From contig WRFW01000151.1 in the NCBI GenBank assembly GCA_009787435.1, forward strand, positions 1-7,318: 7,318 nucleotides of DNA, read 5' to 3'. The DNA is from Defluviitaleaceae bacterium. GTDB taxonomy: Bacteria; Bacillota; Clostridia; Lachnospirales; UBA5962. The notes below the pieces were generated by a model, which saw only the letters and a program-made list of their open reading frames with translations, was not told the DNA's origin and searched no databases. The translations under genes and the position numbers were made by a program. Positions 4,825 through 7,318 of this stretch are shown here, piece by piece (the stretch's first letter is position 1; each line of letters opens with the position of its first letter).

Positions 4825-7318
4825 TTATTCTATTTCTGTTTCGTATGTCGTTTCGTATTGAAGTTCTGTTTCGTATGTTGTTTCAGTTTGATATTCTGTT
4901 TCATATTCATTTTCTTGATTTTCTTCATAATCTTCTTCATAGCTAGTTTCACTATATTCATTTTCGTTATTTTCGTATTCAGTATAGTCTTCTTCTTTAT
5001 AATCTTCTTCAGTTGGCGGCAAAAATTCAACTTCGTGTTCATAATTAAACTGCGGCTCTTCTGGGCGTGGCAATAATTTTTCAACTTTTATAACTACATT
5101 TTCTCGGCGTACGCTAGTTGCAGGCGTTCCTGTTGCAGTATTGCTATTATTTGCCCAGCTTAAAACAACTATTTTGTATAGAGAACGGTCTCTATGGTAA
5201 AATAAGTGTCCTTCTGTAAACCCTGCGTGCCCAGCTTGAAATCCTGTATCGGTATCAATTGTTACGCTGTTTGTTCCAAAGGCGTTGCTATTTTGAAATC
5301 CTCCGCCTGTTCCATATCTTTGTGAACGCCAACTAGTAATTCTATTTCCTGTTATATTATCATGTGCTTGAAAAAGTCCTGCTCCATTTAATGTTAAACG
5401 TTTATTTTCATCAAAAGTTATGTTTAATGCTGCTTGGTGTGCATTATAAGGCCCGTATGTTTTCACTTCGTGTCTTCCGTGGGCTGTTTGCTCTAATATG
5501 TGATTTCTAAGGTCTCCTTCTGCTGCTACGCCTAAGTTAAAGCGTGCCCGTGCAGGGTTATTTGCCCCTGTGCCCCCGTTTTCCACTGGCAATTGCCCTG
5601 AAACGTCTGTAGTAAGTTGAACTTGGCTAAATACTGGGTTTGTTCCTGCTTCGCCTACACGCAAAATTTGATTTGCCGTTTCTGAGGTGAAAAGCTTTTC
5701 GCCTGTTACCGCTCTATTCTCTATTTTTTCAGAAGTAACATTTTTATTTAATATGTGTCTAGTGTGAATAGAATTATCCGCAATATGGTTATCGTTAATG
5801 CTATAATTAGTAATATGGTCAGCGTTAATAGCATTTTCTTCAATATGTCTGCTTTGCACAGAATTATCTACAATATGGTTTTCATTAACGCTATTATTAG
5901 ATATTTGATTAGAAGTAACAGCGTTATCTTGAATATGTCTAGTTTGAATAGCACTATCCGCAACGTGCCTATCAAGAACGCTTCTATTTGCAATATGGTT
6001 AGAAACTACACTGTTACTTATAATATTATTAGAAGCAACGCTATTGTTAGCCATATGCCTATTAAATATAGAGTTATCTGCAATGTGGTTCTCATTAACG
6101 CTATTGTTGCTCATATGCCTAGATTGAATAGAGTTATCCGTAATATGGTTATCGTTAATGCTGTTGTTTGCTATGTGTCTAGTTTCGATAGAACTATCTG
6201 CGATGTGCTCTGAATTTACACTATCATTTTCAATAATAGCTGTTAATTCTATATCATCGGCTAGTTTGGCTTTCGTAACACTTCCGTCTTTAATGTTGTC
6301 TGTATCAATAGCGTCTTTAGTTATATGCCTATTTTCAATTGAATTATCATCAATATGGTTAGCTTGAATAGCATTATCTTCTATATGATTTCCGGTAATA
6401 CTATTTATAGCTATATGTTCTGAATTAATAGCGTTATTTTCAATATGTCTAGTTTGAATAGCATTGTCTGCAATGTGGTTCTCATTAACGCTATTGTTGC
6501 TAATAGTTCTAGCGTTAATACTATTTTCAGCTAAGTGTCTATTAATTATGGCGTTGCTTATAATGTGATTAGAACTAACACTGTTTGTTGATAAGTGTCT
6601 TGATATTATAGCGTTATTTGCAATATGGCTATCATTAACGCTATTGTTACTAATAGTTCTAGCGTTAATACTATTTTCAGCTAAGTGCCTATTAAGTATA
6701 GCGTTACTTGCAATATGGCTATCATTAACGCTATTGTTACTAATAGTTCTAGCGTTAATACTATTTTCAGCTAAGTGCCTATTAAGTATAGCGTTATTAG
6801 CAACGTGGTCAGAAATAACGTTATTGTTTGAAATGTGTCTAGTTTGAATAGCGTTATTGTCTATTTTTTCAGCAGTAACATTATTATCGGCAATAGTTCT
6901 CGTTGTTACAGCATTATTAGCAATTTTTTCTTCAGTAACATTGTTATTTTGAATATGGTTAGTGCGAACAGCATCATTATTAATAGTCCTAGTTACTACA
7001 GCATTATCGGCGATGGTTCTGCTTATTACAGCGTTATCGGCGATAGTTCTGCTTATTACGGCATTATTGCCTATCATGCCACTAGTAGCTTGTACAAATG
7101 CAGGGTTTGAATTTGCAGCTCCAACTGCTAAAACTCTATTTGCGGTTGTAGAGCTTGGTAAGCGTGAAAGAGAGAAACGCCCAGTAGTAACGTGGGAAGC
7201 ATCATGGTTAGTATTAGTAGGGTGCACATGGTCTGCGTTTGCGTATTGGCCATTGTCCGTTCCGATAGAAGCTGCTGTGTTGCTATCCATTAGCGGTGCT
7301 GTTGTGGCAGCTCTTTTT
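4825..7318 (-). CDS. Phage tail-fibre-like repetitive protein, 5' end beyond the window
   Basis: The frame is open to the right edge. The in-frame ATG at 7290-7288 is internal, because codons upstream of it read KRAATTAPLMDSNTAASIGT, matching the 'APLMDGTA..VGTS..YARADHVHP' leader common in phage tail fibres. In order: this leader with ADHVHPTNT; a 19-residue module (7146-7090); 46 decapeptide repeats (7071-5692); a second copy of the module (5679-5623); the tail-fibre motif LPVENGGTGANNPARARFNLGV (about 5590-5528, stretch split by family variation); a globular-looking domain to about 5075; and an acidic Tyr-rich tail to the stop at 4827-4825. Such proteins form trimeric adhesive fibres on phage, prophage or tailocin particles. 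No phage neighbour is visible here, so a host surface or spore appendage remains possible. Terminator follows 5 bp after the stop. Confidence 0.85.
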   Translation of the reverse strand, partial: KRAATTAPLMDSNTAASIGTDNGQYANADHVHPTNTNHDASHVTTGRFSLSRLPSSTTANRVLAVGAANSNPAFVQATSGMIGNNAVISRTIADNAVISRTIADNAVVTRTINNDAVRTNHIQNNNVTEEKIANNAVTTRTIADNNVTAEKIDNNAIQTRHISNNNVISDHVANNAILNRHLAENSINARTISNNSVNDSHIASNAILNRHLAENSINARTISNNSVNDSHIANNAIISRHLSTNSVSSNHIISNAIINRHLAENSINARTISNNSVNENHIADNAIQTRHIENNAINSEHIAINSITGNHIEDNAIQANHIDDNSIENRHITKDAIDTDNIKDGSVTKAKLADDIELTAIIENDSVNSEHIADSSIETRHIANNSINDNHITDNSIQSRHMSNNSVNENHIADNSIFNRHMANNSVASNNIISNSVVSNHIANRSVLDRHVADSAIQTRHIQDNAVTSNQISNNSVNENHIVDNSVQSRHIEENAINADHITNYSINDNHIADNSIHTRHILNKNVTSEKIENRAVTGEKLFTSETANQILRVGEAGTNPVFSQVQLTTDVSGQLPVENGGTGANNPARARFNLGVAAEGDLRNHILEQTAHGRHEVKTYGPYNAHQAALNITFDENKRLTLNGAGLFQAHDNITGNRITSWRSQRYGTGGGFQNSNAFGTNSVTIDTDTGFQAGHAGFTEGHLFYHRDRSLYKIVVLSWANNSNTATGTPATSVRRENVVIKVEKLLPRPEEPQFNYEHEVEFLPPTEEDYKEEDYTEYENNENEYSETSYEEDYEENQENEYETEYQTETTYETELQYETTYETEIE
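4834..4907 (-). repeat. Second, unrelated 10-residue repeat at the extreme C-terminus of the fibre protein
   Basis: The last 26 residues are YETEYQTETT, YETELQYETT, YETEIE. At DNA level the plus-strand word TTCTGTTTC recurs at 4834, 4864 and 4894, a 30-bp period equal to that of the central array but with unrelated sequence. Confidence 0.75.
5623..5679 (-). repeat. 19-residue flanking module, copy after the decapeptide array
   Basis: This encodes TANQILRVGEAGTNPVFSQ, which shares 11 of 19 residues with the module at 7090-7146. It lies just downstream (C-terminal side) of the last decapeptide unit and just before the NGGTGA motif. Confidence 0.8.
5692..7071 (-). repeat. Array of 46 decapeptide repeats (30-bp period) in the fibre protein
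   Basis: From GNNAVISRTI (7071-7042) to ENRAVTGEKL (5721-5692) the protein is 46 consecutive 10-residue units with no insertion or deletion. The approximate consensus is x-[DN]-N-[SA]-[IV]-x-x-x-H-I. Hydrophobic residues recur at positions 5 and 10. Position 9 is His in 30 of 46 units and Thr, Lys, Asn, Gln or Ile in the others. It resembles the 'DGSVTxAKIADG' repeats of phage tail fibres, and one unit (KDGSVTKAKL) is of exactly that type. A stacked beta-helical or triple-stranded fibre shaft is inferred. The regularity also creates stop-free antisense frames that should not be read as genes. Confidence 0.95.
6622..6801 (-). repeat. 90-bp near-perfect tandem duplication within the decapeptide array
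   Basis: Decapeptide units 10-12 (6801-6712) and 13-15 (6711-6622) are duplicates: bases 6618-6706 are identical to 6708-6796, 89 bp in a row. Encoded units read A[NS]NAILNRHL, AENSINARTI, SNNSVNDSHI. A third, more diverged copy covers units 18-20 (6561-6472). This is a higher-order 30-residue unit on top of the 10-residue period. Confidence 0.9.
7090..7146 (-). repeat. 19-residue flanking module, copy before the decapeptide array
   Basis: This encodes TANRVLAVGAANSNPAFVQ, N-terminal to the first decapeptide unit. It is the partner of 5623-5679. Conserved positions are T, A, N, L, V, G, A, N, P, F and Q. Confidence 0.8.

Noticed and set aside
4830..5084. Lys-rich 84-codon minus-strand frame and a Phe/Ile-rich plus-strand frame (4858-5076) over the fibre C-terminus
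   Set aside because: Both are alternative-frame readings of the low-complexity acidic tail; neither has a ribosome binding site or a recognisable sequence.
5755..6213. 152-codon open frame on the plus strand, antisense to the fibre gene
   Set aside because: It is produced by the stop-free antisense frame of a 30-bp-periodic repeat; it has no ribosome binding site and its repeats mirror those of the real gene. The smaller plus-strand frames at 6158-6367, 6644-6847 and 6835-7110 have the same cause.
5692..7071. CRISPR array suggested by the regular 30-bp spacing
   Set aside because: The periodicity is codon-phased, with continuously related units and no unique spacers; it encodes a protein repeat on the minus strand.

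Overview
The window looks like chromosomal DNA from an AT-rich, spore-forming Bacillota, most likely a clostridial lineage. Evidence is the low G+C, a complete spoIIE sporulation phosphatase gene, sigma-A-type promoters with 17-bp spacers, and AGGAG/GAGG-type ribosome binding sites. No RNA gene, insertion sequence or CRISPR array is visible.

Layout. (1) 1-273, minus: the N-terminal part of an MgtC/SapB-family membrane protein running off the left edge, with a near-consensus promoter at 341-369. (2) 274-671: a divergent intergenic region with about 2.3 copies of a 69-bp tandem repeat, a candidate spoIIE promoter, and a possible 25-codon leader ORF overlapping the spoIIE start as ATGA. (3) 672-2900, plus: spoIIE. 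(4) 2929-3633, minus: a YihY/BrkB-family membrane protein convergent with spoIIE. (5) 3746-4663, minus: a divergent cation diffusion facilitator (CDF) protein that lacks most canonical metal ligands, with its own promoter at 4706-4734. (6) 4782-4819: a strong Rho-independent terminator. (7) 4825 to the right edge, minus: a very repetitive phage tail-fibre-like protein whose 5' end lies outside the window.

The most unusual object is the fibre gene. Its centre is 46 uninterrupted decapeptide repeats (30-bp DNA period, no indels), 30 of which carry His at position 9. Two copies of a 19-residue module bracket the array. It is followed by an NGGTGA tail-fibre motif, a globular-looking domain and an 80-residue acidic, tyrosine-rich tail that ends in a second, unrelated 10-residue repeat. 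A near-perfect 90-bp tandem duplication suggests recent expansion or contraction.

Functionally, spoIIE starts forespore sigma-F activation, while the MgtC, YihY and CDF proteins are general membrane or ion-homeostasis functions. The fibre gene looks like the last gene of a prophage, tailocin or phage-derived surface-appendage cassette lying to the right. Its terminator isolates it from the housekeeping-type genes to the left.
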